Shown in pieces: positions 38,161 through 47,761 of a stretch of 64,000 bases of DNA. The DNA is taken from positions 1-64,000 of IMG/VR virus record IMGVR_UViG_3300020156_000002; one strand, given 5' to 3'. The first letter of the stretch is position 1. The number at the start of each line of letters is the position of its first letter. The notes beneath the pieces were generated by a model that saw only the letters and a list, made by a program, of their open reading frames with translations, made no database searches and was not told the DNA's origin. The stretch comes from a virus. The translations under genes were made by a program, and so were the position numbers.

Positions 38161-39506
38161 TGGAATTATGCGACATTACAGATAGTAAAGCAGAAGCAGG
38201 AGTAATTTCAACATTAGTTTATCATCCTGAATTTATACTACATAGCAACTATTTACACGAAAAGTATTTTTATAACACTGATAATGCTTGTATATATTGG
38301 GCGATTAAGGAGTTGTTCAATAAAAAAATAACCAATATAACAGCTTTAAATATAGAACAGATGCTTGATTCAAACAAAGCGGTTAAAAAGAAGATTCAAG
38401 AATATAATATGCCAAGCATCCAAGAATATATAGATTTATGTTATAACTCAAAACGTGACACGGTAGAAGAATATTTATTACTAGTTAATAGAGTTATTGA
38501 ATTAGCTTTTAAAAGAGATTTTTATAAACAAACATTGAAGTGGCAGCAATCTTGTTTTAATCAGGAGTTAGGCTTAGACGAGATGAGCAACGGTGTTTAT
38601 AAAGAAATCAACGAACTTACAACACGATATGTAACAGATGGTGAAATTACAACCTTTGGATCAAAAGTAAAAGATATATGGGCAAAAATTAAGGACAAAA
38701 AAAATCGTGGAGAATCATATGGATTGCCATCTTTTTTCCCAACAATCAATGAATTTTTTACATACGAGGAAACTGAACTAATTGTTATTGAAGCTCGAAT
38801 GAAAAAAGGCAAGTCGTGGTTGGCTATGATTGAAGCACTTCATAAGGCAATGAATGGTGTCCCTACTTTTGTTCAAGATAGTGAAATGAGTGACGAAAAC
38901 TGGTATATTAGAGCGTTATCCTATATCAGCGGTATACCAGTTAATAGAATAAAAAATGAAACATTAACTGCTGACGAAGAAAAGAGAATTGAAGAAACGA
39001 ATGATTACATAGAAAAGCTACCATTATTCCACAATTATGATCCATATATTACAAAGGAAAGATTTTATTCTATATGCGCCCAAAAGAAAATTGAGATGGG
39101 ATTAAAATTTGTTGTTTGGGATTACATAAAATGTGATGATTCAATTTTAAATTCTGCTGAACGAAGTGCTTATATGGCAGGTGTAGCTAACTGGTTGAAA
39201 AATATAATAGCCGGTGATTTAAAAATGTCAGTATTAGCATTCGCTCAATTAAACAGAAGTAACGAGGTAGCAGATTCAGACGGAATTGAGAGATATTGTT
39301 CTGTGGCTGTAAAGTGGGAAGAAAAGACAGATGAAGAGATTATTAATGATGGTAGAGAATGTGGTACTCATAAACTTAAAGTTAAATTAAATCGTATTGG
39401 TAAGCAACATATGGGTGAAAATGATTATATTGATATGATGTTTACGAACAAAAAAATAGGCATTATAGAAGCAAAGCAACATCAAACTGTTGCGCCATAT
39501 GACTAG
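38160..39506 (+). CDS. DnaB-like replicative helicase (448 aa)
   Basis: Starts at TAATG overlapping the previous gene. The N-terminal helical domain (AEAGVISTLVYHPEFILHSN) and a RecA-like C-terminal domain are present. Walker A is atypical: EARMKKGKSWLAMIEAL near 220; Walker B region KFVVWDYIK, and the Q-loop VLAFAQLNR. The family unwinds the replication fork with the primase that follows. Length is normal for phage DnaB. Confidence 0.92.
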   Translation: MELCDITDSKAEAGVISTLVYHPEFILHSNYLHEKYFYNTDNACIYWAIKELFNKKITNITALNIEQMLDSNKAVKKKIQEYNMPSIQEYIDLCYNSKRDTVEEYLLLVNRVIELAFKRDFYKQTLKWQQSCFNQELGLDEMSNGVYKEINELTTRYVTDGEITTFGSKVKDIWAKIKDKKNRGESYGLPSFFPTINEFFTYEETELIVIEARMKKGKSWLAMIEALHKAMNGVPTFVQDSEMSDENWYIRALSYISGIPVNRIKNETLTADEEKRIEETNDYIEKLPLFHNYDPYITKERFYSICAQKKIEMGLKFVVWDYIKCDDSILNSAERSAYMAGVANWLKNIIAGDLKMSVLAFAQLNRSNEVADSDGIERYCSVAVKWEEKTDEEIINDGRECGTHKLKVKLNRIGKQHMGENDYIDMMFTNKKIGIIEAKQHQTVAPYD

Positions 39507-39524
39507 AAAAGGAGGAGAGAATGA

Positions 39525-40532
39525 TTGGTTAAGTATGATGAAGATATGATACAAGAAATTAGCGATAATGTAGATTTATTAGAATATGTAAGCCAATCAA
39601 TTGAATTAAAACAAAAAGGTAGAGATTATTTTGGCACATGTCCATTACATACTGATTTAACCCCATCATTCTCTGTAACTCCAAGACGAAATAGTTTTTT
39701 CTGTTTTAGTTGTGGACGAGGTGGGGGAATCATTCAATATCTGCATGATTATGAATCCCTCACTTATGATGAAGCCATAGAAAAAGCATCGAAGTTGGCA
39801 AACATAGACTTAAAAACAATGTGCCAATCACAAACAGTAATAATAAATAAAAAGATAAAGAAAGAAAAACAAGGTATAATAAATAATAATAAACATGAAA
39901 TTCTAAATAAAGACGATTTTAATAAATATAGGCAAGGCAAAATTCAAGGATGGTTAGATGAAGGAATAAGGCAAGAAGAAATTGATTTGTTTGAAATAAG
40001 AATTGACGACAGAAGTAATCGAATTATTTATCCAGTTTACGACACTGATAATAATTTCATCAATATCAAAGGAAGAACAATGTTTCCTGATTATAAAAAG
40101 ATTGGCATAGCAAAGTATATTAATTATTTTCCTGTTGGCACAATGGATTACTTTCAAGGTTTAAACATAACTCTGCCATTCATTAAAGAAACGAAAGAAG
40201 TAAAGATTTTTGAAAGCATAAAGAGTGTAATGAAGTTGTTTGGGAATGGAATTAAGGACTCGGCTTCAGCAGAAAAACACACTCTAACTAATGAACAAAT
40301 TATTTATTTAATTAAGTTAGGAGTAGACGTTGTGTTGTGTTATGATTCCGACGTTTCATATAAAGAAAAGGAAGTTATAAGAAATATAAACATGCTAAAA
40401 AGGTTCACTAATGTTTACATAATAGAGGACAAAAAAGGTCTATTGGGAGGAGTTGAAGGTAAAAATTCACCAATAGATAAGGGTATAGATATTTGGAATG
40501 AATTATACGCCAATAAGAAAAAAGTATTATAA
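39525..40532 (+). CDS. DnaG-like DNA primase (335 aa)
   Basis: TTG 39525 after AAGGAGGAGAGAATGA. Zinc-binding domain: C39-x2-H42 (CPLHTD) and C60-x2-C63 (CFSCGRGG). The Toprim domain follows: KIFESIKSV with the catalytic E and VVLCYDSDVSYKEK with D-x-D. It lacks the large C-terminal helicase-binding domain, so is shorter than bacterial DnaG. It makes RNA primers for the polymerase and pairs with DnaB encoded just upstream. Confidence 0.92.
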   Translation: MVKYDEDMIQEISDNVDLLEYVSQSIELKQKGRDYFGTCPLHTDLTPSFSVTPRRNSFFCFSCGRGGGIIQYLHDYESLTYDEAIEKASKLANIDLKTMCQSQTVIINKKIKKEKQGIINNNKHEILNKDDFNKYRQGKIQGWLDEGIRQEEIDLFEIRIDDRSNRIIYPVYDTDNNFINIKGRTMFPDYKKIGIAKYINYFPVGTMDYFQGLNITLPFIKETKEVKIFESIKSVMKLFGNGIKDSASAEKHTLTNEQIIYLIKLGVDVVLCYDSDVSYKEKEVIRNINMLKRFTNVYIIEDKKGLLGGVEGKNSPIDKGIDIWNELYANKKKVL

Positions 40533-40544
40533 AGGAGTGATATT

Positions 40545-41357
40545 TTGGGAGAATATACGGCTGAAATAAATAACATGATTTGGAGTTTTAGTAGATGTCA
40601 TTCATTTGAAAATTGTAGATACGAGTGGTACTTAAACTATTTACTAAGAGACGAAGAAGGAAAACGGATTTATGAGAATGAACAAAATTTTTATGCTGCA
40701 TTCGGTCATTTTTGCCATGGAATATTAGAGATGGTATTGAAAGGCGAATTGCCCATAGAAAAAGCAGCGAAGTATTATTCAGATAATTTTGATGAAAAAG
40801 TAGTTGCTTACGATGTACCAGATTCAACAAGAGATAAATATTTCTATTTGGGACTAGATTATTTTGAACAAGTTAATTTTGACTGGTTGAGTGATTATGA
40901 AATACTTGGCATTGAGAAAGAGTGTACTTTCCAACTTAATGATATTAAGTTTACTGGATATATAGATTTATTAATCAAACATAAAGAAACAGGAAAGATT
41001 ATAGTTGTTGACCATAAATCAAGTGAATATCCAATAGGCAAAAAAGGCAATGTATTAAAAAAGAAATTGGCTGACTATGAAAGCTATAAAAATCAGCTAT
41101 ACCTTTACAGTGAACAAGTTAAAAATGAATATGGAGTTTCGCCAAGCGAACTATGGTGGAATTATTTCAAAGATCAGCAATGGTTAAAACTACCATTTAT
41201 TGAAGAAGAATATGAAGCAAGTAAAAAATGGGCAACAAATTTGATATCAGAAATACATAATGAAGAAAATTTTGTACCACATATGGATTATTTCTACTGT
41301 AACAATTTATGTGGATTTAGAAACAGTTGTGATTATAAGTTGATGGGTGGTGATTGA
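40545..41357 (+). CDS. Cas4/RecB-family PD-(D/E)XK nuclease with Fe-S-type cysteines (270 aa)
   Basis: TTG 40545 after AAAGGAGTGATATT. Nuclease core: GYIDLLIKHKETGKIIVVDH with K following (D...D-H-K). The N-terminal SRCHSFENCRYEWYLNYLL and C-terminal FYCNNLCGFRNSCDYK hold the cysteines that bind a 4Fe-4S cluster in Cas4 and AddB. In phages this nuclease helps recombination or replication-linked end processing. It overlaps the ribosome binding region of the polymerase. Confidence 0.85.
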   Translation: MGEYTAEINNMIWSFSRCHSFENCRYEWYLNYLLRDEEGKRIYENEQNFYAAFGHFCHGILEMVLKGELPIEKAAKYYSDNFDEKVVAYDVPDSTRDKYFYLGLDYFEQVNFDWLSDYEILGIEKECTFQLNDIKFTGYIDLLIKHKETGKIIVVDHKSSEYPIGKKGNVLKKKLADYESYKNQLYLYSEQVKNEYGVSPSELWWNYFKDQQWLKLPFIEEEYEASKKWATNLISEIHNEENFVPHMDYFYCNNLCGFRNSCDYKLMGGD

Positions 41358-44300
41358 TTGAATAATCTACTAGAAATTGCAAATAGGGCGAGAGATAAAT
41401 TAAAATTCGATTTTCCTTATGATATTTCAGAATGGATCAATGATATGAATATGATGATGGAAAATTATCATAAACATACAACGTGGTCAGATTTAATTCA
41501 AATTGATTCTGCGACCGATATTGTGGAATTTATGAAAATACTAGATACATATAAAAGCAAATGTATGTTTTCAGGTGAGCATGGATATCAAGGCGAGTGG
41601 TTATATGTCTATGATGTTTGTAAAAATACACATAATGAAAAGTTAAGAGAAAAAATGGGGATAAACAACCCATTACAATTCAGATATTCTACTGAAGCAT
41701 ATTGGGTAAAAGATAGGCATGAAAAAGATAGATTAAATTGCCATATGGTATTAGTAGCTAGAACATATGAAGCAATGAGAAAATTAAATTATATTTTATC
41801 AATGGCTAACATTGATGGGTTTTATGGCAAGCCTCGTATAGATTTAGAATTGTTATTTCAGTTGAATAGTGACGATGTTTATATAACTTCTGCCTGTATT
41901 GCCGGATGGAAATATGATGATGCAAAAGATATATGGTTAAAAATATGGAAACATTTTGGAGACAGTTTTTTCTTGGAATATCAAACACATGATACCCAAC
42001 CACAGAAACAACTTAATAAGTTAATCTCTGAGATGTCAAGCGAATATGGAATACAAACTATTATTGGATTAGACACTCATTATATCAGCGAAGAAGATAG
42101 AATAAAAAGAGATAATTTACTAAAAAGAAAAGGCATGATATATGAGGACGAAGAAGGTTGGTATATGGATTTTCCAAATGGAAAAGAAGTATATCGTAGA
42201 ATGCTTAATCAGGGAATTTTAACTGATGAAGAGATATTGATTTCAATGATGAATACTCATGTATTCTTAAATGGATGCGATAATATTTCTATAAATACAG
42301 ATTTTAAAATCCCAATTTTAGAAGAATATCAAAAGTATGATTATAAAGAAAGGGTTAAAATCCTTAAAGACATATTGGAAGAAAACTTTTTAAATGAAGA
42401 TGATGAACATAGAACTCAGGATAGGCATGACGGAATGTTATATGAACTTGGACAAATAGACGAAAGTACAACAGTAGATTATTTCTTAAGTAATAATGGG
42501 ATTATTCATTTAGCAACATCTCCAAAATATGGAGGGCATTTAACTACAACGTCGAGAGGAAGTGCGAGTTCATATTACTCTAGCAAATTGTTAGGCTTCA
42601 CAACTATGGATAGGTTTGAATCAGAAGTTCCTATTTATCCAGAACGTTTTATCACGAAAGATAGAGTATTAAGTTCTCACCAATGTCCTGATATTGATTA
42701 CAACGTAGAAAATCAAGAACCATTTTTACTAGCAAGCAGAGAATTATTGGGGGATGAAGGATGTTACCCTCTGTTAGCGGTTGGGAAACTTGGAGAGAAG
42801 TCTGGATTTAAATTATATGCCGATATTAAAGGAATTGAACCAAGTGTAGCAAATGATATTACGACATGTATTGATCAATATAATGAGGCATTAAAACAAG
42901 CAGATGACGAAGAAGACAAGAAAAATATACATATTGAAGACTTTATTGAAAACAAAGAACATTTAAAAATATTTAATGAAAGTAAACCATATCAAGGAAT
43001 CATTGAGCAAGCTAAATGTCATGCATGTGGTCATTTGATTTTCAATGGTGATCATAAAGATAAGTCAATTATTGGATATGGAGACATTCGATATGAAATT
43101 GGACTAATCAGGTGTCATTCAGAGAGTACTGGAAAATCTACATTAGTTGCCTGTGTAGAAGGTGGTTTACTTGATACATATGGATATGTAAAAAACGATT
43201 ATCTCATTGTTGATGTGGTTGGTATAATCTATAAGTTGTATAAAAGTATAGGTAAAGAAGTTCCAACTGTTAATGAGCTACGTAAGAAGGTAAGTAATGA
43301 TGCAAAGACATGGAAAATGTACGAAATAGGAGCCACTTGTTGCTTAAACCAATGTGAAAAACCTTCAACCACTAAAAGAGTTATGAAATACAAGCCTCAA
43401 AACATAAAGGAACTTAGTGCTTTTATAGCCGGAATTAGACCGGGGTTTAAATCATTATTGGATGGTTTTTTAAATAGAGTTACATATACAAATGGTGAAC
43501 CAGCTATTGATAAATTACTAGAAGATTGTTTTCATTATATGTTGTATCAAGAAGCGGTTATGAAAATTTTCTCATATCTTGGTATTCCTATGAAAGAAAG
43601 TTATGATACAATCAAAAAAATTAGTAAGAAAAAATTGGTTGGAGAAAAATTAGCCCATGTCGAAGCAACATTAAAAGAACATTGGTTAAGTAATATAGGT
43701 AATTTAGATAATTTTGATCCGGTATATAAAGTAGTAAAAGATAGTGCGAGGTATTCATTTAATGCTCCACATGCTCTAGCTATGGCTAATGATAGTTTAT
43801 ATGAAGCATGGATGAAAGCCCATCATACATCAAAATTTTATGAGGTTACATTAAATCACTATCAAGATAAGGGAGATAAAAATAAAGTAGCAGCATTGGT
43901 TAAGGAAGCAATGACGATATTTGGATATTCAATGGGTTCTTATGAATATGGAAAAGATAATTCAAAATTCACTGTAGATGACAATACAAAAATCATATAT
44001 CCAAATTTGTCTAGTGTAAAAGGAATAGGAGAAAAAGCAGTATCAAACATGATGGATTTTTATAATAGTGGATTAGATGATTTTATTGATATTTATGGTG
44101 CTATTAAAGGAACAAATGTAAATTCAACAGTATTCAAAAATCTAGTTAAAATCGGATATTTTAAAAAATACGGTTCAATAAAAAAACTTCTAACAACTAT
44201 AGAAATATATGACCAATGGAAAGGTTCAAATGGTGAAGGAAGAAAAACTATTTCAAAAGCAAATATCAACGAACTTGGATTAGACAACATAAATATTTAT

Positions 44301-44771
44301 AAATATGCTACCGATATTACCAAGTCTGGAAAAGTAAGCGATAAACAATTTACTAATGTTGATTGGCTAGGAATAGTGAAAGAACTCAGTTCTAAATTAG
44401 AAGATGAAGAATATGGAGTAACACAATTAGTAAAATTTCAATATGAAGTGTTAGGTTATGTAGATTATATTGATAACACAATAGATTGGAGATATATAGT
44501 AATAACTGATTTAAATACTCAATACTCTCCTAAATTCAAAGCCTATTTTATTTCCAATGGTCAATCAGTTGAAATGAAGGTACATAAAAAACTTAACTAT
44601 AAAGATAAAGAAATAATAACAAGCTTTAATGAAGTACCGTTTGAAAACGGAGATGTTATTTATATTAAAAATTGGAAGAAGCAACCTAAGAAGAGTAAAA
44701 TAAATGACGAATGGGTTGTAATACCTGATGTTGTAGAGAAATGGATAAAAGATTATACAAAAATTTGTTAG
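41358..44771 (+). CDS. DNA polymerase III alpha-subunit-like polymerase (1137 aa)
   Basis: TTG 41358 after GGTGGTGAT. The PHP domain at the N-terminus has YHKHTTWSDLIQ. The catalytic part shows TTSRGSASSYYSSKL, PERFIT and CPDIDYNVEN, matching the DnaE S-R-G-S and P-D-I-D motifs; the helix-hairpin-helix-like VKGIGEKAVSN is near residue 890. Length is close to bacterial DnaE. No exonuclease domain is seen, which the minus-strand DEDDh exonuclease could supply. It is the replicative polymerase of this phage. Confidence 0.92.
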   Translation: MNNLLEIANRARDKLKFDFPYDISEWINDMNMMMENYHKHTTWSDLIQIDSATDIVEFMKILDTYKSKCMFSGEHGYQGEWLYVYDVCKNTHNEKLREKMGINNPLQFRYSTEAYWVKDRHEKDRLNCHMVLVARTYEAMRKLNYILSMANIDGFYGKPRIDLELLFQLNSDDVYITSACIAGWKYDDAKDIWLKIWKHFGDSFFLEYQTHDTQPQKQLNKLISEMSSEYGIQTIIGLDTHYISEEDRIKRDNLLKRKGMIYEDEEGWYMDFPNGKEVYRRMLNQGILTDEEILISMMNTHVFLNGCDNISINTDFKIPILEEYQKYDYKERVKILKDILEENFLNEDDEHRTQDRHDGMLYELGQIDESTTVDYFLSNNGIIHLATSPKYGGHLTTTSRGSASSYYSSKLLGFTTMDRFESEVPIYPERFITKDRVLSSHQCPDIDYNVENQEPFLLASRELLGDEGCYPLLAVGKLGEKSGFKLYADIKGIEPSVANDITTCIDQYNEALKQADDEEDKKNIHIEDFIENKEHLKIFNESKPYQGIIEQAKCHACGHLIFNGDHKDKSIIGYGDIRYEIGLIRCHSESTGKSTLVACVEGGLLDTYGYVKNDYLIVDVVGIIYKLYKSIGKEVPTVNELRKKVSNDAKTWKMYEIGATCCLNQCEKPSTTKRVMKYKPQNIKELSAFIAGIRPGFKSLLDGFLNRVTYTNGEPAIDKLLEDCFHYMLYQEAVMKIFSYLGIPMKESYDTIKKISKKKLVGEKLAHVEATLKEHWLSNIGNLDNFDPVYKVVKDSARYSFNAPHALAMANDSLYEAWMKAHHTSKFYEVTLNHYQDKGDKNKVAALVKEAMTIFGYSMGSYEYGKDNSKFTVDDNTKIIYPNLSSVKGIGEKAVSNMMDFYNSGLDDFIDIYGAIKGTNVNSTVFKNLVKIGYFKKYGSIKKLLTTIEIYDQWKGSNGEGRKTISKANINELGLDNINIYKYATDITKSGKVSDKQFTNVDWLGIVKELSSKLEDEEYGVTQLVKFQYEVLGYVDYIDNTIDWRYIVITDLNTQYSPKFKAYFISNGQSVEMKVHKKLNYKDKEIITSFNEVPFENGDVIYIKNWKKQPKKSKINDEWVVIPDVVEKWIKDYTKIC

Positions 44772-44825
44772 AAGGAGTGATTAATTATTAAGATTTATTA
44801 TACAGACAAAAAATACAAAGAGTTA

Positions 44826-45323
44826 TTGAGCAATATGGTTATTTTACATGACTCAAGGGAACAGGCTTCAAACCACATACTAGAATATTTCGATACAAAT
44901 AATATTACACACGAGAAAAGAGCTTTAAAAACAGGTGATTATTCATTCAAAATAAAGGCTTGTCCTGAACTTGGATTTACAATGGATACTTATTTTGTAG
45001 ATGATTTAGTAATCGAAAGAAAAAATAGTGTTAAAGAGTTGGCAGGAAATTTTGCTAATAACCAGAAAGATGATAGATTTATGAAGGAATTAAACCGCTT
45101 TCAAAATGTAGATAATGTTTATCTTATAGTTGAAAATGACAGACTTGACGACATTATGGGTCATACATACGATACTGACTATAACGAATTATCATTTCTT
45201 AGAACATTATTAACATGGCAAAAAAGAAGTAATTTCTATTTAAACTTTGTTAACAAAGAAAACATGGGCAAGTTTATTTATGAGTTATGTAAAAACTGTT
45301 TAGACAATTATATTTTAAAATAA
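44826..45323 (+). CDS. ERCC4-family nuclease (165 aa), 5' end frameshifted
   Basis: The ERCC4-type core is clear: VILHDSREQ (D-x-R-E-Q), TGDYSF, DDLVIERK and NFANNQKDDRFMKELNRF. The natural start appears to be ATT 44788 (8 nt after a GGAG Shine-Dalgarno), encoding KIYYTDKK, but that frame runs into TGA at 44827. One extra A in the A6 run at 44809-44814 would join it to the core. I give the ORF from TTG 44826; ATG 44835 is another internal start. XPF/Mus81-like nucleases cut branched DNA, useful in recombination. Confidence 0.8.
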   Translation: MSNMVILHDSREQASNHILEYFDTNNITHEKRALKTGDYSFKIKACPELGFTMDTYFVDDLVIERKNSVKELAGNFANNQKDDRFMKELNRFQNVDNVYLIVENDRLDDIMGHTYDTDYNELSFLRTLLTWQKRSNFYLNFVNKENMGKFIYELCKNCLDNYILK

Positions 45324-45335
45324 GGAGAAAAGAAT

Positions 45336-46079
45336 ATGAAGAGTGAAAATTTTATTAAGGAATTAGATTTTATTATAAACGAAGATATTAAGAATTTTAC
45401 AAAGGTAGCGTTAGACAATTTGCCCCAGTACCTCTTTGAGGTCGCAGCGTCTTCCACTGGAAAGTACCACCCAGCTTATGCATTAGGAGATGGTGGATTA
45501 GTAAGACATACAAAAGCAGCCACAAGATTTGCAAATCATTTATTGCAGTTAGAACAAAATCAGATGTTATTCAGTGAAAGAGAACGTGACATGATTTTAT
45601 CAGCAATAATATTGCATGATGGGTGGAAACATGGAAATGCAGGTAGTACATTTACAACACATGAACATCCACAAGTTTGCGCTGATTGGGTAGAAACTTC
45701 TGATATTTTCAATGATGTTTTATCTATGGAAGATAGAAAACAGATAGCTCTAGCTATTTCGTCACATATGGGACAGTGGAATACGACTAAGAGAAGTAGC
45801 GTTGTGTTAAATAAGCCTGAAACAGAAATGCAGAGATTTGTACATATGTGTGATTATCTAGCATCAAGAAAAGACATTGAAGTCTTGTTTGATAGTGAAG
45901 ATAATAATGCACATAAAGTTGAAGATGATATTAATACATATAAGTTTACTTTTGGAAAGTACAAGGGAGAACTTATTACCGATGTAGCTAAAAATCATAA
46001 GGATTATTTACAATGGATGAGTGGTAATATGAAGATGAAAGCTCCACTAGATAAATTCGTTGCAGAATTGTTGAAATAG
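45336..46079 (+). CDS. HD-domain phosphohydrolase with exodeoxyribonuclease X C-terminal-like tail (247 aa)
   Basis: ATG 45336 after AAGGAGAAAAGAAT. HD-domain signature: GGLVRHTKAA (H), AIILHDGWKHG (HD), EHPQVCADW, ISSHMGQWN, MCDYLASRKD. The last 45 residues (TFGKYKGELITDVAKNHKDY, LQWMSG) form a small domain found at the end of exonuclease X-like and related phage proteins. HD proteins can hydrolyse nucleotides or nucleic acid. It follows the ERCC4 nuclease by 12 nt. Confidence 0.85.
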   Translation: MKSENFIKELDFIINEDIKNFTKVALDNLPQYLFEVAASSTGKYHPAYALGDGGLVRHTKAATRFANHLLQLEQNQMLFSERERDMILSAIILHDGWKHGNAGSTFTTHEHPQVCADWVETSDIFNDVLSMEDRKQIALAISSHMGQWNTTKRSSVVLNKPETEMQRFVHMCDYLASRKDIEVLFDSEDNNAHKVEDDINTYKFTFGKYKGELITDVAKNHKDYLQWMSGNMKMKAPLDKFVAELLK

Positions 46080-46080
46080 T

Positions 46081-46302
46081 ATGGAAATTGATTGGATTTG
46101 TGGATTGCCATTTGTAACAGTTCCTAATGAAAGGATGTGTGATATGAGTATAGGAGAAGTAGTAGAAGGACTTATTCAGTTAAAAAAAGATAAAGATATT
46201 TATTATCCAGATGATCAAATTATAAACGCTGCATGTAATATTCTTGAAAGGCTACCAAGAGAAATGAATGTTTATGATTGGATAAAAGAAAATCAAAATT
46301 AA
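46081..46302 (+). CDS. Hypothetical protein (73 aa)
   Basis: ATG 46081 lies 1 nt after the previous stop without an obvious Shine-Dalgarno; the alternative ATG 46144 has GAAAGGATGTGTGAT before it and would give 52 residues (SIGEVVEGLIQLKKDKDIYY). The C-terminal part is helical. Family unknown. Confidence 0.65.
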   Translation: MEIDWICGLPFVTVPNERMCDMSIGEVVEGLIQLKKDKDIYYPDDQIINAACNILERLPREMNVYDWIKENQN

Positions 46303-46323
46303 TAATAAATAATAATAAACATA

Positions 46324-46352
46324 TTGACAACACATATAACCTGTGGTAAGAT
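46324..46352 (+). promoter_or_regulatory. Sigma70-type promoter before the ligase
   Basis: TTGACA (46324-46329), 17-bp spacer, TGG TAAGAT (46347-46352), extended -10. AATAATAAACA ends 2 bp upstream of the -35. The -10 lies inside the left arm of a hairpin (46338-46400). Confidence 0.85.
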
Positions 46353-46400
46353 TATTTCAGACGGAAGAGAAAGGCTGATTTAATAGTATCACAGGTTTTT
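46338..46400 (+). terminator. Terminator-like hairpin whose left arm contains the promoter -10
   Basis: AACCTGTG (46338-46345) pairs with CACAGGTT (46390-46397) and further imperfect pairing continues to CAG/CTG around a purine-rich loop (GGAAGAG). The right arm is followed by TTTTT (46396-46400). RNA coming from upstream could form it and stop, whereas RNA started at the embedded promoter lacks the left arm and should pass. A second copy of this arrangement is at 61623-61703. Confidence 0.6.
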
Positions 46401-46451
46401 AGTACATATAACAGATAATAATAAACAATAACATTTAAAAAGGAGAATGAA

Positions 46452-47732
46452 ATGGAAGAAGTAATTAGAATTTTTAAGCAAATTCAAGAAACAAGTGGTA
46501 AGAATGATAAGGAAAGAATAATCAGAGAGAATAAGAATAACGAATTGTTCAAAAAGTGTCTCGTATTTTTACTCGATGGAAATGTAACAACTGGTATAAG
46601 TAAAGCTAAGATTGAAAAGAAATTAAGCTATGATATGTGTAATCAATCATTTGAACAGTTATTTGAAATAATGGATTATCTCGAAGATAACAACACTGGT
46701 AGAGACATTGATATTGCAAACGTACAGAGATATATCGATAAGCATACTAATGAACAACAAGAATTTATTAAGCAAATTATTACAAAGAGTATTAAACTAG
46801 GAGTAGACTACAAAACTGTCAATAAAGCAATTCCAATCTTAATTGAGACATGGGAAGTTCAGCTTGGATCTGGTTTTGATAAATTAAAACTCAAGAATAA
46901 CGAATGGTTCTCGCTTAGTCAGAAGCTAAATGGGAATAGATGTTCATTTTACAAAGGTAAATTAATCAGTAGACAAGGCAAAGTGTTCAAAGGCTTTCAG
47001 CATATTATTGATGATATTATTGCCTGTGGACTTGAGAATAAGTTTATTGATGGCGAATTAATTAGAAAGAACACGGATGGATTACCTGATGGCGAGAATT
47101 TTAGGGTAGGGACTGGCATTATTAATTCTGATTTAGATACAAAAGAAGAAATTAAGCTAGTAATTTTTGATATGTTTTCTGCTGAACAGATAAAGAACAA
47201 AGTATCAGATTGTACATATAAAGTTAGATATGAAAATAATATTGAACCGTTAAGAGAAGAAATCGAGAAGAAAGACTTACATAATATAGAAGTTGTAAAA
47301 GTAGTTTATCAAGGAACAGACCAGTCACTGATTGAAAAGTGGTTAGATTATGCCGTAGAAAATGATTGGGAAGGATTGATGATTAATAAGGATACAACGT
47401 ATAAATGCAAAAGAACCACTGATTTAATTAAGGTTAAAAGATTCTACACAATTGACTTAAAAGTAGTCGATGTACTTGAAGGGGATGGTCGTCTTAAAGA
47501 AACTTTAGGTGCATTAGTGGTTGAATTCAAAGGCAATACAGTTAATGTCGGAAGTGGTTATTCAGACGAACAACGTACAGAGATTTGGAATAATCGAGAA
47601 GATATTATCGGTAAGATTGTGGAAGTGAAATATAAAGAAATCACAAGTGATAAGAAAACAGGATTAGAAAGTTTACAGTTCCCGATTTTCGTTAGATTAA
47701 GGGTCGACAAGACTGAACCAAGTTATAATTAA
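46452..47732 (+). CDS. ATP-dependent DNA ligase (426 aa)
   Basis: ATG 46452 after AAAAAGGAGAATGAA. The nucleotidyltransferase motif I reads FSLSQKLNGNRCSF: a KxNG in place of the usual KxDG, so the nucleophilic lysine is kept but the aspartate is asparagine. Other motifs fit: KLVIFDMF (III), WEGLMINKD (IV), TDLIKVKRFYTIDLKVVDV (V). The C-terminal OB fold follows. It seals nicks in phage replication and has its own promoter. Confidence 0.9.
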   Translation: MEEVIRIFKQIQETSGKNDKERIIRENKNNELFKKCLVFLLDGNVTTGISKAKIEKKLSYDMCNQSFEQLFEIMDYLEDNNTGRDIDIANVQRYIDKHTNEQQEFIKQIITKSIKLGVDYKTVNKAIPILIETWEVQLGSGFDKLKLKNNEWFSLSQKLNGNRCSFYKGKLISRQGKVFKGFQHIIDDIIACGLENKFIDGELIRKNTDGLPDGENFRVGTGIINSDLDTKEEIKLVIFDMFSAEQIKNKVSDCTYKVRYENNIEPLREEIEKKDLHNIEVVKVVYQGTDQSLIEKWLDYAVENDWEGLMINKDTTYKCKRTTDLIKVKRFYTIDLKVVDVLEGDGRLKETLGALVVEFKGNTVNVGSGYSDEQRTEIWNNREDIIGKIVEVKYKEITSDKKTGLESLQFPIFVRLRVDKTEPSYN

Positions 47733-47761
47733 TAATAATATACAAGAAAGGAAAACAATAC

